A stretch of 34,533 bases of DNA from Myxococcota bacterium (GTDB taxonomy: Bacteria; Myxococcota_A; UBA9160; UBA4427): positions 1-34,533 of the forward strand of contig JANQEL010000093.1 of NCBI GenBank assembly GCA_028278345.1, written 5' to 3'. The position numbers and the translations under genes were made by a program. Shown in pieces: positions 15,557-23,885 of the stretch; position 1 is the first letter of the stretch; each line of letters starts with the position of its first letter. A model generated the notes under the pieces. The model was not told the origin of the DNA and ran no database searches. It was given only the letters and a program-made list of their open reading frames with translations.

Positions 15557-16834
15557 GTGGCGAGTTCGACCCCATCCGACGCCAACTCCGACGCGAAGGT
15601 CACGATCATCAGCTCCGACTGTCACGCCGGGACCCTGCCGAGCGAGTACAGCGATTACCTGCCGCAGAAGATGCGCGCGGACGCGCAGAAGTGGTGGGTC
15701 GCCTACGTGAAGGAGATGATCGCCCGCACCGGCACCTTTTTCGATCAAGAGGCGGTGGACGACTACACCGAGAAGTCGGGAGGCACGGCCCACTTCCACC
15801 ACTACGCCAAGACCACGGACAACATCGAGGACGCGAAGTTGCTGGCGCTGTTGAACGACGGCAGCAGCCCCTTCTCCCCGCGCGCGGGCGAGTGGGACAT
15901 GGACGTTCGCCTCAAGGAACTCGACGACGACGGTTCCGCGGGCGAGGTGGTCTTTCCCCAGATGGCGCCGTTCGGTGCGGGGCTCATGCAGTACCGCACC
16001 CCGATCGATCCCGAGCAGAACCTCGAGGGCAATCGGGCCTACAACCGCTGGCTCGCGGATTTCTGTAATCGCGACCCGGGCCGCCACGCCGGCGTGGCGT
16101 TGATCAACCTCGACGACATCGACGTCACCTGTCGCGAAGTGCGCGAGGCACGCAAGGCGGGACTCTTCGGGGGCGTACTGCTGCCGACCAGCACCGGTGA
16201 CCATCCCTTCTATCACCACCCCCGCTACGAGCCTCTGTGGGCGACCTGCGCCGACGTCGGCATGCCGCTGCAGATGCACTCGGGTTGGTCGCCCGACTAC
16301 GGCGACGTGCCCAGCGCCACGGCGATGTACATCAGCGAAGTGGACATGTGGGCGCAGCGGATCTTCACCGCCCTCGTCTGGTCCGGCGCGTTCGAACGGC
16401 ATCCGAATCTGAAGCTGGTGATGACCGAGGTGGGGACGCAGTGGATCATCGAGCGCCTGCGGGTGCTCGAGTTCAAGGCGGGGCTGCCCTTCTTCAAGCA
16501 CTTCCACGAGAACCTCTCGCACGGCCCCTCGGGCTACTTCAAACGCCAGTGCTACATCGGCGCGTCGTTCCTGCCCGAGCACGAAGGCGCGCATCGCCAC
16601 GAGATCGGCGTCGATCGCATCATGTGGGGCAGCGACTATCCCCACATCGAGGGCACCTGGCCGAACACGATGGAGCACCTGAAGACGACCTTCGCCGGTT
16701 ATCCAGAGGATGAAGCGCGGGCCATGCTCGGCGGGAACGCCCTCGAGCTCTACGACTTCGACCACGAAGTGATCGGCAAGGTGGCCGAGCGGATCGGGCC
16801 CGAGCTCGGCGAGATCGTGGGCGGCGATCGATGA
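15557..16834 (+). CDS. Amidohydrolase family 2 (ACMSD-like TIM barrel)
   Basis: A 425-residue metal-dependent hydrolase or decarboxylase of the amidohydrolase-2 (ACMSD-like) family. The first-strand metal site is D21-C-H23 (SSDCHAG), a D-x-H variant of H-x-H; later ligands are His241 in MHSGWSP and Asp360 in GSDYPHIEGTW. These are seen in long bacterial members near lipid or aromatic catabolic genes. GTG 15557 follows a perfect AGGAGG with seven bases of spacing, the best ribosome site in the window; the open frame upstream is non-coding. Its stop overlaps the thiolase ATG (ATGA). This gives a three-gene coupled unit with the Ltp-type thiolase and DUF35 protein. Whether it hydrolyses a ring or decarboxylates is not clear. 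Confidence 0.9.
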   Translation: MASSTPSDANSDAKVTIISSDCHAGTLPSEYSDYLPQKMRADAQKWWVAYVKEMIARTGTFFDQEAVDDYTEKSGGTAHFHHYAKTTDNIEDAKLLALLNDGSSPFSPRAGEWDMDVRLKELDDDGSAGEVVFPQMAPFGAGLMQYRTPIDPEQNLEGNRAYNRWLADFCNRDPGRHAGVALINLDDIDVTCREVREARKAGLFGGVLLPTSTGDHPFYHHPRYEPLWATCADVGMPLQMHSGWSPDYGDVPSATAMYISEVDMWAQRIFTALVWSGAFERHPNLKLVMTEVGTQWIIERLRVLEFKAGLPFFKHFHENLSHGPSGYFKRQCYIGASFLPEHEGAHRHEIGVDRIMWGSDYPHIEGTWPNTMEHLKTTFAGYPEDEARAMLGGNALELYDFDHEVIGKVAERIGPELGEIVGGDR

Positions 16835-18063
16835 CGCAGGGTCGTGGGAAGGCGCAGCTCGTCGGCGTGGGCGAGAGCGCCTACGCGAAGTGGGGGCGCA
16901 TCGGCGACGTGACCGAGAAGGCCCTCGCCCACCAGGCGATCCTGCGTGCGGTCGAAGACGCGGGGCTTTCGATCCAGGACGTCGACGGAATGACGTCCTT
17001 CGCCGAAGACCGCAACGAGGGCATCTTCCTGGCGGCCGAACTCGGCATCCCGGAGCTTCGCTTCTCCAACATGGTCTGGATGCCGGGCGGCGCTGGTGCT
17101 TGTGCGGCGGTGGCCAACGCGGTGATGGCGGTCGAGACCGGACAGGCCGAAGTCGTCGTCGCGTATCGCTCGCTCTGTCAGGGGCAGTACTTCCGCTTCG
17201 GCCAGGGGGGGCCGCCTCGCGAGAACCCGACGGCAGAAAGCCCACCGCCCACGGTGCAGCAGGCGGCGAACCCGATGTTGGCGTCCCTGGGCTTCACGAT
17301 GCCCTACGGTCTGCTCAACGCGGCCGCCGGCTTTGCTCTTCCCACCCGGCGTCACATGCATCTCTACGGCACGACCAGCGAGCAACTCGGACACATCGCC
17401 GTCACCTTCCGCGAACACGCGAGCCGCAACCCCCGCGCCGTGATGGGCGATCGACCACTCACCCTGGAAGATCATCAGAACTCGCCGATGATCGCCGACC
17501 CGCATCGCTTGTTCGATTGCTGCCTCGAGAGCGACGGCGCCTGCGCGGTGGTGGTCACCACGGAAGAACGTGCGCGCGATCTCGCGAAGCCCCCGGTCAG
17601 CGTCCTTGCCTCGGCCCAGGGCACGCCGAAGGGCTACGCCTTCGGCCCCTTCTCGAATGCCAGCGTGGCCGACGAGATCTACGCGACGGGCGCGTGTGAA
17701 GCGCTGGCGAAGCGGCTCTACGCGAAGGCCGGCGTCGGCCCGAAGGACATCGACGTCGCCCAGATCTACGATCATTTCACGGGCTGCGTCCTGCTGCAGA
17801 TCGAGGACTACGGCTTCTGCGAACGCGGCGAGGGGGGCCCATTCATCGAGAGCGGCGCACTTTCGTGGAAGGGAGGCTCGCTGCCCACGAACACCCACGG
17901 CGGCAGTCTCTCCGAGGCCTACATCCACGGGCTCAACCACGTGGTCGAAGGCGTGCGTTCCCTGCGTGGGGAGTCGACGAGCCCCGTCGATGGCGCAGAA
18001 GTCTGTCTGGTGACGAGCGCCGCGTGCACGCCTTCGAGCGCCCTCATCCTGGGGAGGTCGTAG
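16831..18063 (+). CDS. Thiolase-fold lipid-transfer (Ltp/SCP-x) protein, likely aldolase
   Basis: A 410-residue thiolase-superfamily protein. The position of the thiolase nucleophile appears to be Gly87 in MPGGAGACAAVANA rather than Cys when the helix ending VETG is aligned, and the usual C-terminal GHP is replaced by NTHGGSLSEAYIHG. These changes are typical of the non-thiolytic Ltp branch. In Actinobacteria, Ltp2 works with the DUF35 domain of ChsH2 as a retro-aldolase that removes the last part of the cholesterol side chain. Here the next gene is a DUF35 protein, overlapping by one base. A retro-aldol C-C cleavage of a CoA thioester is therefore the best guess; a Claisen-type thiolase is less likely. 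The product is cytoplasmic. Confidence 0.88.
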   Translation: MTQGRGKAQLVGVGESAYAKWGRIGDVTEKALAHQAILRAVEDAGLSIQDVDGMTSFAEDRNEGIFLAAELGIPELRFSNMVWMPGGAGACAAVANAVMAVETGQAEVVVAYRSLCQGQYFRFGQGGPPRENPTAESPPPTVQQAANPMLASLGFTMPYGLLNAAAGFALPTRRHMHLYGTTSEQLGHIAVTFREHASRNPRAVMGDRPLTLEDHQNSPMIADPHRLFDCCLESDGACAVVVTTEERARDLAKPPVSVLASAQGTPKGYAFGPFSNASVADEIYATGACEALAKRLYAKAGVGPKDIDVAQIYDHFTGCVLLQIEDYGFCERGEGGPFIESGALSWKGGSLPTNTHGGSLSEAYIHGLNHVVEGVRSLRGESTSPVDGAEVCLVTSAACTPSSALILGRS

Positions 18064-18494
18064 TGGCCGGTACGACGCGCTGGTTTCCCGACGGCATGCC
18101 GCAACCCCTGTCAGACAAGGAGACGCTTCCCTGGTGGGAGGCGGCGTCGCGACACGAACTCACGGTGCAGCGCTGCGACGCGTGCGGGCACATGCGCCTG
18201 CCTCCGGCCCCCGTGTGTGGCGAATGCCAGAGCTTCGACCTGCATCTCACCCAGCTGAGTGGTCGCGGTGAGGTCTACACCTACACCATCGTGCATCGAC
18301 CGATCGCGATGGATCAGCAGGTGCCCTTCGTCATCGCGGTGATCGAACTCGAGGGGGCGCCAGGCGTTCGCATGATCTCGAACCTCGTCGACATCGCACC
18401 CGAAGAGGTCGCGATCGGGCTCCCGGTCGAGGTCGCGTGGGAAGACATGAGCGACGATCTGACGATTCCGCGCTTCCGACGCGCCGACGGCTAG
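18063..18494 (+). CDS. DUF35 Zn-ribbon / OB-fold protein
   Basis: A 143-residue protein with the two-part DUF35 structure. The N-terminal rubredoxin-like zinc ribbon has C-x2-C at about residues 38-41 (CDACG) and C-x2-C in CGECQ, followed by an OB fold (GRGEVYTYTIVHRPI, then PFVIAVIELEG). DUF35 proteins bind thiolase-fold partners and help bind the acyl-CoA. GTG 18063 shares its first base with the thiolase TAG stop, so the two are strictly co-translated; this supports one complex. The 3' end overlaps the convergent BVMO gene by four bases. Confidence 0.93.
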   Translation: MAGTTRWFPDGMPQPLSDKETLPWWEAASRHELTVQRCDACGHMRLPPAPVCGECQSFDLHLTQLSGRGEVYTYTIVHRPIAMDQQVPFVIAVIELEGAPGVRMISNLVDIAPEEVAIGLPVEVAWEDMSDDLTIPRFRRADG

Positions 18495-19954
18495 CGGGCC
18501 GAAACCTCGTAGGCGTCCGCGTCTTCCTTCTCGGTGCGGCGCCGATACTCGCTCATCGAGTGGGGCCACTGGGTGACGACCCGCCCCGACTCGACGCTGT
18601 AGTAGTTGCGCGCCCCCGCATTCCACGGGGCCACCTTCCCGATCGCCTGCTGGATCTCATCGTTGTAGGACGCCATGACGTCGGGTCGCACGTCGATGAA
18701 GCGCAGCCCCTCTTCGTCGATGCGTTGGATCTGGCGCAGGGCGTATTCCACCTGGGCCTCGATCATGCTGAGGATCGAGCCGTTGTTGGTGTTGGGGCCG
18801 TAGAGCATGAAGAGGTTGGGAAAGCCCGAGGTGGTGATGCCGAGGTAGGCGGTCGCGCCCTCGCTCCAGGCTTCGTCGAGGGAACGTCCGCCGCGCCCCA
18901 CCACCTCGATCGCCGAGAGGTACTTCGTGGTCGCGAAGCCGGTGGCGAGGATCAGCGTGTCGACTTCGCGGCGCCGGCCGTCGACGGTGACGACCGCGTC
19001 GGCTTCGATGTGGTCGATCGCCTCGGTCACGAGTTCGAGGTTCGGTCGATTGAAGGCCGGGTAGTACTCGTTCGAGAGCAGCGGGCGCTTCGCGCCATAG
19101 GGATGCCGGGGTTGCAGCTCTTCCCGCACCTCCGGATCCTCAACTATGTCGATCGCGGCGCGCCCGTAGCTCTCGAACTCGGCGACGCGCGCGGGATCGT
19201 CGAAGGTGATGTGGGGATCGATGTCGTCGAAGAGCTGCTGGCGGGTGGCCTCGGCGAGCCCGGGTTGGTTTGCGAAGGCATCGAGCTCTTCCTCGGTGAA
19301 GGGCGTGTCGAGCTTCGGGAGCACCCAGTTGGCCGTGCGCTGGAAGAGATGGACCTGGCCTGCGGTCTTCACGATCTCGGGGACGAATTGCACGGCACTG
19401 GCGGCGCTGCCGATGACGCCGACGCGTTCGCCCGAAAGATCGTGATCCCAGTTCCAGCGCGCCGAGTGGAAGCGCGTGCCGGCAAAGGTCTCGAGCCCCG
19501 CGATCTCGGGTTCGACCAGGTCGTTGAACATGCCGATCGCACCGATCACGACGTCGGCCTCGTAGCGCTTCCCCGACTCGGTCTCGAGGGTCCACTTCGC
19601 CTCGCCCTCGTCGAAGGAAGCGCGCTCGACCCCGTCGTCGAAGTGACACAGCCGAAGCAGGTCGTACTTCTTCGCGAAGTCTTCGAAGTAGGCGCGGATC
19701 TCGGGCTGGGTCGCGTAGGGGCGGGTCCAGTCGCGCTTGATCTCCATCGAGAGCGAGTACAGGTAGGAGGGAATGTCGCAGGCGCAGCCCGGGTAGCGGT
19801 TGTGGAACCAGGTTCCTCCCACCCCGCTCGCCTTCTCGAGGATCACGATGTCGTGGAAACCCGACTGCTCGAGGCGTGCCGCCATACACAGGCCCCCCGG
19901 CCCGGCGCCGACGATGGCGATCCGGAGGTGGCGGTGGGTGTCGGATTCGGACAT
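18491..19954 (-). CDS. Flavin-binding monooxygenase, Baeyer-Villiger type
   Basis: A 487-residue FAD/NADPH enzyme. The FAD motif GAGPGG is at residues 16-21, the BVMO fingerprint F-x-G-x3-H-x3-W at F157-W167 (FAGTRFHSARW), and the NADPH site GVIGSAASA near 179-187. WFHNRYPGCACDIPSYLYS is the conserved FAD-side segment of cyclohexanone/steroid-type BVMOs. These enzymes insert oxygen next to a ketone to form an ester or lactone, which a hydrolase then opens. ATG 19954 starts just before the FAD motif; an open frame runs 49 codons further upstream but is Pro-rich. It converges on the Ltp-DUF35 unit. With esterase genes at both ends of the window a ketone-degrading route is plausible. The substrate is unknown. 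Confidence 0.93.
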   Translation of the reverse strand: MSESDTHRHLRIAIVGAGPGGLCMAARLEQSGFHDIVILEKASGVGGTWFHNRYPGCACDIPSYLYSLSMEIKRDWTRPYATQPEIRAYFEDFAKKYDLLRLCHFDDGVERASFDEGEAKWTLETESGKRYEADVVIGAIGMFNDLVEPEIAGLETFAGTRFHSARWNWDHDLSGERVGVIGSAASAVQFVPEIVKTAGQVHLFQRTANWVLPKLDTPFTEEELDAFANQPGLAEATRQQLFDDIDPHITFDDPARVAEFESYGRAAIDIVEDPEVREELQPRHPYGAKRPLLSNEYYPAFNRPNLELVTEAIDHIEADAVVTVDGRRREVDTLILATGFATTKYLSAIEVVGRGGRSLDEAWSEGATAYLGITTSGFPNLFMLYGPNTNNGSILSMIEAQVEYALRQIQRIDEEGLRFIDVRPDVMASYNDEIQQAIGKVAPWNAGARNYYSVESGRVVTQWPHSMSEYRRRTEKEDADAYEVSAR

Positions 19955-20133
19955 GGAATGGGGCTCCGTTGGTGGTGGTTGGCTCGGGGTGGGCGTCGAG
20001 GAAGCTATCTCGTGGACGCGCTCGATCCCAGGAACGGGGCGCTCGCGTCTTGACTCTGCCCACGCCCACGCCCAAGCCCGCGACGAGAGTGCGAGTCGCA
20101 TCCCCCAGGCGGGTCCGGTAAAACGACGGCGTC

Positions 20134-20856
20134 ATGACCTACGACTGGATTGCCGCCCTCGTCTATCTCGCGACCCTCGTCAGCCTGACTGTCGCGGGCC
20201 AGAAGCTCGCGTTCATGATTCCCGAACTCGCGCGCATGCGAGAACTCAACCGCCAGGCCGACGAGCAGAAGATGGCGAAGAAGCGCTTCCGCCAGGCGGT
20301 GCGCGTGAACACCCAGGCGGGGAAGTGGACGAACATCGCCTTCCTCTTCCTCGTGCTGCCCTTCTGCATCGACCTGACGCCGCGGCCCTTCTGGCGCCAC
20401 GTCGTCGACGTGATCGTGGTGCTCTTCGTCTTCGACTTCTTCTACTACCTGACACACCGCTTCCTGTTCCACGGCAAGCTGCTGCGGAAGGTCCACGCAC
20501 TCCACCACCAGGCCCGTACCCCCACCCACATGGATGCCCACTACGTGCATCCCCTCGAGACGACGATCGGGCTGTGCCTCTTCCTGTTCACGATTCCGCT
20601 GGTGGGCTTCGCGACGGGCGGGCCGATGAACGCGTTTTCGATGGCGGTGGCCACCCTGCTCTTCACCCAGCTCAACACCATCAATCACACCTACGTGAAC
20701 CTGCCCTACTTCCCATTCAAGACCCTCGACTACATCACCGGGGTGCACGCCGCACACCACGTCGACATGGATCATGGGAACTACGCCACGCTCTCGATGT
20801 TCTACGACAAGCTCTTCGGCACTTACGAGGAGCCGGTGAGTCGGGTCACGCCGTAG
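20134..20856 (+). CDS. Sterol desaturase / fatty acid hydroxylase family membrane enzyme
   Basis: A 240-residue integral membrane di-iron enzyme. The histidine boxes are HRFLFH at 108-113, HALHH at 121-125, His139 in YVHP, and HAAHH at 205-209, complete for the family. Four hydrophobic segments are visible, with the boxes on the cytoplasmic side as expected. The family uses O2 to hydroxylate or desaturate sterols, fatty acids, carotenoids or hopanoids. ATG 20134 is the first start in the frame after the 179-base divergent gap with the BVMO. Being beside the BVMO and lipid-type catabolic genes suggests a lipid or terpenoid substrate, but sequence does not choose between them. Confidence 0.92.
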   Translation: MTYDWIAALVYLATLVSLTVAGQKLAFMIPELARMRELNRQADEQKMAKKRFRQAVRVNTQAGKWTNIAFLFLVLPFCIDLTPRPFWRHVVDVIVVLFVFDFFYYLTHRFLFHGKLLRKVHALHHQARTPTHMDAHYVHPLETTIGLCLFLFTIPLVGFATGGPMNAFSMAVATLLFTQLNTINHTYVNLPYFPFKTLDYITGVHAAHHVDMDHGNYATLSMFYDKLFGTYEEPVSRVTP

Positions 20857-20934
20857 TCACCTTGGGCACGGGCGCACTGCGGCTTCGTTTGCGAACGTCC
20901 CGCCCTTGGATGGGCCGGTGAGGAGGTGGGGTCG

Positions 20935-22314
20935 GTGGGAGAGTTGTCGGTGAAGAACGAGGGAGCGGGTCCGCGCCGCGCGCGGTCCCTCGCCCGGAAG
21001 ACGTGGAAGGTCTGCGCGGTTGCGCTGGCCGCCATCACGTGGCTCGGCTGTGACGCCTGGCCGGGTGCTTCGCTCTTCGAGAGCGAGCGGGTGCCGCTGC
21101 AGTTCCGCGTGGCGGTGATTCCCGACACCCAGAACTACGTCGATTACAGCCATCAACGGGCCGAGGGCTTCGCCCTGGACGCGAGCGAGCTCTTCCTCGA
21201 ACAGATGCGCGAGGTCGCTGGCCTCGAGGGTCTCGCCTTCGTGGCTTCCGTGGGGGACGTCTGGCAGCACCAGAGCCTGCCGATCGATGCCGAACACGAA
21301 GCGCGCGGGATCGGTCGCATCCCGAATCGGTACTTCGAATCGGAACTCGCCCCGACCCCGAAGGCCCTCGAGTACGAAGTGCCGAAGGCGATCGAGGGCT
21401 ATCGCATCCTGGCCGAGGCGGGAGTTCGCTTCGGCGTGGCGCCCGGCAACCACGACTACGATGCCGCGTGGAGTGTCGCGGGCTACCCGCCGAATCTCGC
21501 CAAGGACCCGAGCGAGATCACGATGACCGCCGAGGATCTCGGGGTCATGCACGTCGGCGGCCTCGACAACTTCCGCTCGGCCTTCGGCGAGGACTCCGAC
21601 TTCTTTCGCGGCAAGTCGTGGTACGTGGCGAGTCACAACGGGGGCTCGAGCAGTGCACAGGTCTTCGAGGGCGCGGGCTATCGCTTTCTCCACATGGCCC
21701 TCGAGATGGCGGCCTCAGACGAGGTGCTCGCCTGGGCGGCCGAGGTGGTCGCCGACCACGAGGGCTGGCCCACGATCGTGACGACCCACGACTACCTCGA
21801 CGCCCGGGGGAGGCGACGCGCCAACCCAATCGTCGATCTTCCGACCGTCGATCCCGAATACCACAACACGGCGGAGCAGGTCTTCCAGAAGTTCATCGCC
21901 GAGCACGACCAGATCTTCCTCGTGCTCTGCGGGCACCATCACGGACAGAGCCGGCGCTTCGACGAGAACCGCTTCGGCCACGGGGTGCATCAACTGCTGG
22001 CCGACTATCAGGATCGCGGGCAGGTGGGGATCGACGCGGGGCAACCGCCCGGCCGGTTTCGGGGACGCCCCGCCGAGATCGGCGACGGCTGGTATCGCAT
22101 CCTCGAATTCGACTTCGCGACGGAACCCCCACGCATCTCGGTGCGAACGCGGTCGAGCCACTACCGGAAGATCGCACCGGAGGTCGGGCAATACGCCGCG
22201 TGGTACCGCGAGCACGAACAACCCGACCTCTCCGACGCCGAATTCATGGCGGAGGACCACTTCGACCTGATGCTCGACGACTTCCGGGCGCGCTTCGGTC
22301 CGGGGGCACGATGA
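20935..22314 (+). CDS. Exported metallophosphoesterase (calcineurin-like)
   Basis: A 459-residue protein. After a basic N-terminus (RRARSLARK), a hydrophobic stretch ends TWLGC at Cys39, a probable lipoprotein-type signal, although the -3 residue is Trp rather than Leu. The metallophosphoesterase metal motifs follow in order: IPDTQN (Asp64), SVGDVW (Gly107-Asp108), GNHDYD, THDYL and GHHHG. This set binds two metals and cleaves phosphoesters. GTG 20935 lies eight bases after AGGAGG; a GTG at 20926 overlaps that ribosome site and is therefore less likely. The stop overlaps the DUF4197 start (ATGA), so the two exported proteins are coupled. The substrate, perhaps extracytoplasmic phospholipid or phosphodiester, is unknown. 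Confidence 0.9.
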   Translation: MGELSVKNEGAGPRRARSLARKTWKVCAVALAAITWLGCDAWPGASLFESERVPLQFRVAVIPDTQNYVDYSHQRAEGFALDASELFLEQMREVAGLEGLAFVASVGDVWQHQSLPIDAEHEARGIGRIPNRYFESELAPTPKALEYEVPKAIEGYRILAEAGVRFGVAPGNHDYDAAWSVAGYPPNLAKDPSEITMTAEDLGVMHVGGLDNFRSAFGEDSDFFRGKSWYVASHNGGSSSAQVFEGAGYRFLHMALEMAASDEVLAWAAEVVADHEGWPTIVTTHDYLDARGRRRANPIVDLPTVDPEYHNTAEQVFQKFIAEHDQIFLVLCGHHHGQSRRFDENRFGHGVHQLLADYQDRGQVGIDAGQPPGRFRGRPAEIGDGWYRILEFDFATEPPRISVRTRSSHYRKIAPEVGQYAAWYREHEQPDLSDAEFMAEDHFDLMLDDFRARFGPGAR

Positions 22315-23045
22315 TCTCGCACTTGCGTTTCAAGCGACGCGTGCGCGTCGGCCTCGCGCTCGCCACCCTGCTCGGGTTTTCACTCGGCTGCGCCGAGTTG
22401 GGGGGCCTGCAGTTGCCCCTGCCCGGCTTTCCGGGGGGCGTAATCGACGAACAGACCGTCGCCTCCGGCCTGCGCGAAGCCCTGCGCGTGGGGACAGAAC
22501 GCGCATCGAACGCGCTCTCGACGCCCGGCGGTTTCTCGAACGATCCGCTGCTGCGCCTCGCCCTGCCCCGGGAGTTCGACGAGGTGGCGAGCGCCCTTCG
22601 CGGGCTCGGCCTGGGAAAGCCCGTCGACGATCTCGAGCACGCGATGAATCGCGCCGCCGAAGCCGCCGCGGCCGAGGCGGTGCCCGTCTTCGCCTCGGCG
22701 ATCACGTCGATGTCGATCGCCGACGCCTTCGCGATTCTCAATGGCGAACGCGATGCGGCCACGAACTACTTCCGCGTGCACACCGAACAGGCGCTGCGGG
22801 CCCGCTTCGTACCGATCGCCGAGCGCGGCATGCGAAGCGTGGGGCTGTATCGCATCTACGAAGACATCGTGCAGGCCTACGAGCGCATCCCCTTCCGCAC
22901 GATGCCGGCTCCGGATCTCGAAGCGCACGTGGCGAACGCCGCCCTCGCGGGGCTCTTCAGCGAACTCGCGAAGGAAGAGGGGCGTATTCGCGATGATCCG
23001 GCCGCCCGCACGACCGAACTGCTGCGCAGGGTCTTCGGCCGCTAG
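22311..23045 (+). CDS. DUF4197 putative lipoprotein
   Basis: A 244-residue member of DUF4197. A basic start (RFKRRVR) and hydrophobic segment end FSLGC at Cys27, a likely lipobox with Ser at -3. The mature part shows the family pattern: GLREALRVGTERA, LPREFDEVASALRGLGLGK, MNRAAEAAAAEAVPVF and AILNGERDAATNYFR. The family is widespread in Gram-negative bacteria and has no established function. The ATG is inside the metallophosphoesterase stop (ATGA), which suggests the pair act together at the cell envelope. Most of the protein is predicted helical, in keeping with the family. Confidence 0.92.
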   Translation: MISHLRFKRRVRVGLALATLLGFSLGCAELGGLQLPLPGFPGGVIDEQTVASGLREALRVGTERASNALSTPGGFSNDPLLRLALPREFDEVASALRGLGLGKPVDDLEHAMNRAAEAAAAEAVPVFASAITSMSIADAFAILNGERDAATNYFRVHTEQALRARFVPIAERGMRSVGLYRIYEDIVQAYERIPFRTMPAPDLEAHVANAALAGLFSELAKEEGRIRDDPAARTTELLRRVFGR

Positions 23046-23103
23046 CCGCCGGGGTGTTCCCTCCAGGTCGGGGTCGCTTTTGCCTCGTTGCGCACGAACT
23101 GCT

Positions 23104-23115
23104 CGCCCTAGGGCG
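23104..23115. repeat. 12-bp perfect palindrome CGCCCTAGGGCG
   Basis: A perfect palindrome centred on CTAG, a tetranucleotide that is rare in many bacterial genomes, in the 150-base gap between the DUF4197 and PilZ genes. It could be a protein-binding site. Confidence 0.3.
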
Positions 23116-23147
23116 GATCCCTGCCGATCCCATGCGCATTCGTGAAT

Positions 23148-23161
23148 CGACCGCACGGTCG
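23148..23161. promoter_or_regulatory. Inverted repeat CGACCG-CA-CGGTCG before the PilZ gene
   Basis: A perfect 6-2-6 inverted repeat 35 bases upstream of the PilZ start, of the type bound by TetR-like dimers. No TetR gene is in the window. In DNA this GC-rich, six-base arms are expected several times by chance in the intergenic total. Confidence 0.3.
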
Positions 23162-23195
23162 GTCACGCGTAGAGAGATAGAGGGAGGGAGACGCC

Positions 23196-23819
23196 ATGCT
23201 TCTGAAGGCCGGCGAACGCATTCATCTGAAGAACCCCGACTACCCCGACAAGCGCGTCCTCCACTCGGGCCACGCCGTGGGTGTCGAGGGCGAAGTCGTG
23301 ATCGCTGAGTTCGAACCGCCCAAGTTCCGCGTGGCTCCCGACGCCGGGTTCATCGTTTTCTACGAAGAACGTCGCAAGTTCGTGCAGCAGGCAGCGCGCA
23401 TCGACTCCGTCGAAGAGGGGGAGGAACGCTGGCGGATCCGCATCGAACTGGTGGGGGATACGGCGCCGGCCGAGGGCCGCGAGGTCTATCGCGTCACGAC
23501 CCTGAGTGCTTCGATCTACGCCGTCTTCGGTGAAGAGGCCGAGTGTCCGGTGGTCGACGTCAGCTCGACGGGCTTTGCCCTGATCTCGAAGCAGGAACTC
23601 GACATCGGCACGAAGCTTCCGGCCTCGATCGAGCACGACGGCGAGAACTACGCGGGTGACGTCGTGATCCAGAGCATCCAGGAGCGCCGGGACGGCATGC
23701 GCTACGGGGTCCGCTACCTGAGCACCGGCGACCAACCGAGCCAGTTCGAAGACGGCTTGAATCTGATCAGCATGGCGGTGCAGCGCGAACAGCTCGCGCG
23801 CCAGGGGGTGGACGGCTGA
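23196..23819 (+). CDS. PilZ-domain c-di-GMP-binding protein
   Basis: A 207-residue protein with an N-terminal YcgR-N-like beta domain (about residues 1-90) and a C-terminal PilZ domain. The c-di-GMP motifs are both present: R-x3-R at R95-R99 (REVYR) and D-x-S-x2-G at D121-G126 (DVSSTG), with 21 residues between, which is standard. This predicts direct binding of c-di-GMP. YcgR-like proteins control flagella or exopolysaccharide export; the neighbouring glycan cluster makes the latter attractive, but no link is shown. The ATG has a strong purine-rich ribosome site (GGGAGGGAG). It stands alone, with promoter-like gaps on both sides. Confidence 0.88.
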   Translation: MLLKAGERIHLKNPDYPDKRVLHSGHAVGVEGEVVIAEFEPPKFRVAPDAGFIVFYEERRKFVQQAARIDSVEEGEERWRIRIELVGDTAPAEGREVYRVTTLSASIYAVFGEEAECPVVDVSSTGFALISKQELDIGTKLPASIEHDGENYAGDVVIQSIQERRDGMRYGVRYLSTGDQPSQFEDGLNLISMAVQREQLARQGVDG

Positions 23820-23832
23820 TTCGGCGTTCCGC

Positions 23833-23864
23833 GTCGACTCGTCGATTTCGGTCGACTCGTCGAC
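23833..23864. repeat. Tandem repeat of a palindromic GTCGACTCGTCGA unit
   Basis: GTCGACTCGTCGA occurs at 23833-23845 and 23851-23863, a period of 18 bases. Each copy is itself an inverted repeat (TCGAC-TC-GTCGA), and with base 23864 the second becomes GTCGAC-TC-GTCGAC. It lies between the PilZ stop and the MFS start; a TATAGA that could be a -10 element follows at 23880-23885. Paired dyads at this spacing resemble operators for a cooperative regulator. Confidence 0.4.
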
Positions 23865-23885
23865 GATCTCCGACTCGGCTATAGA

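Noticed and set aside
15542..17245. A 567-codon minus-strand frame over the amidohydrolase and thiolase genes
   Set aside because: It has no recognisable motif and both plus-strand genes have full family signatures and coupled starts.
20050..20078. TTGACT as a -35 element for the sterol-desaturase-family gene
   Set aside because: The expected -10 position 17 bases later is all G/C, so a sigma-70-type promoter is not supported.
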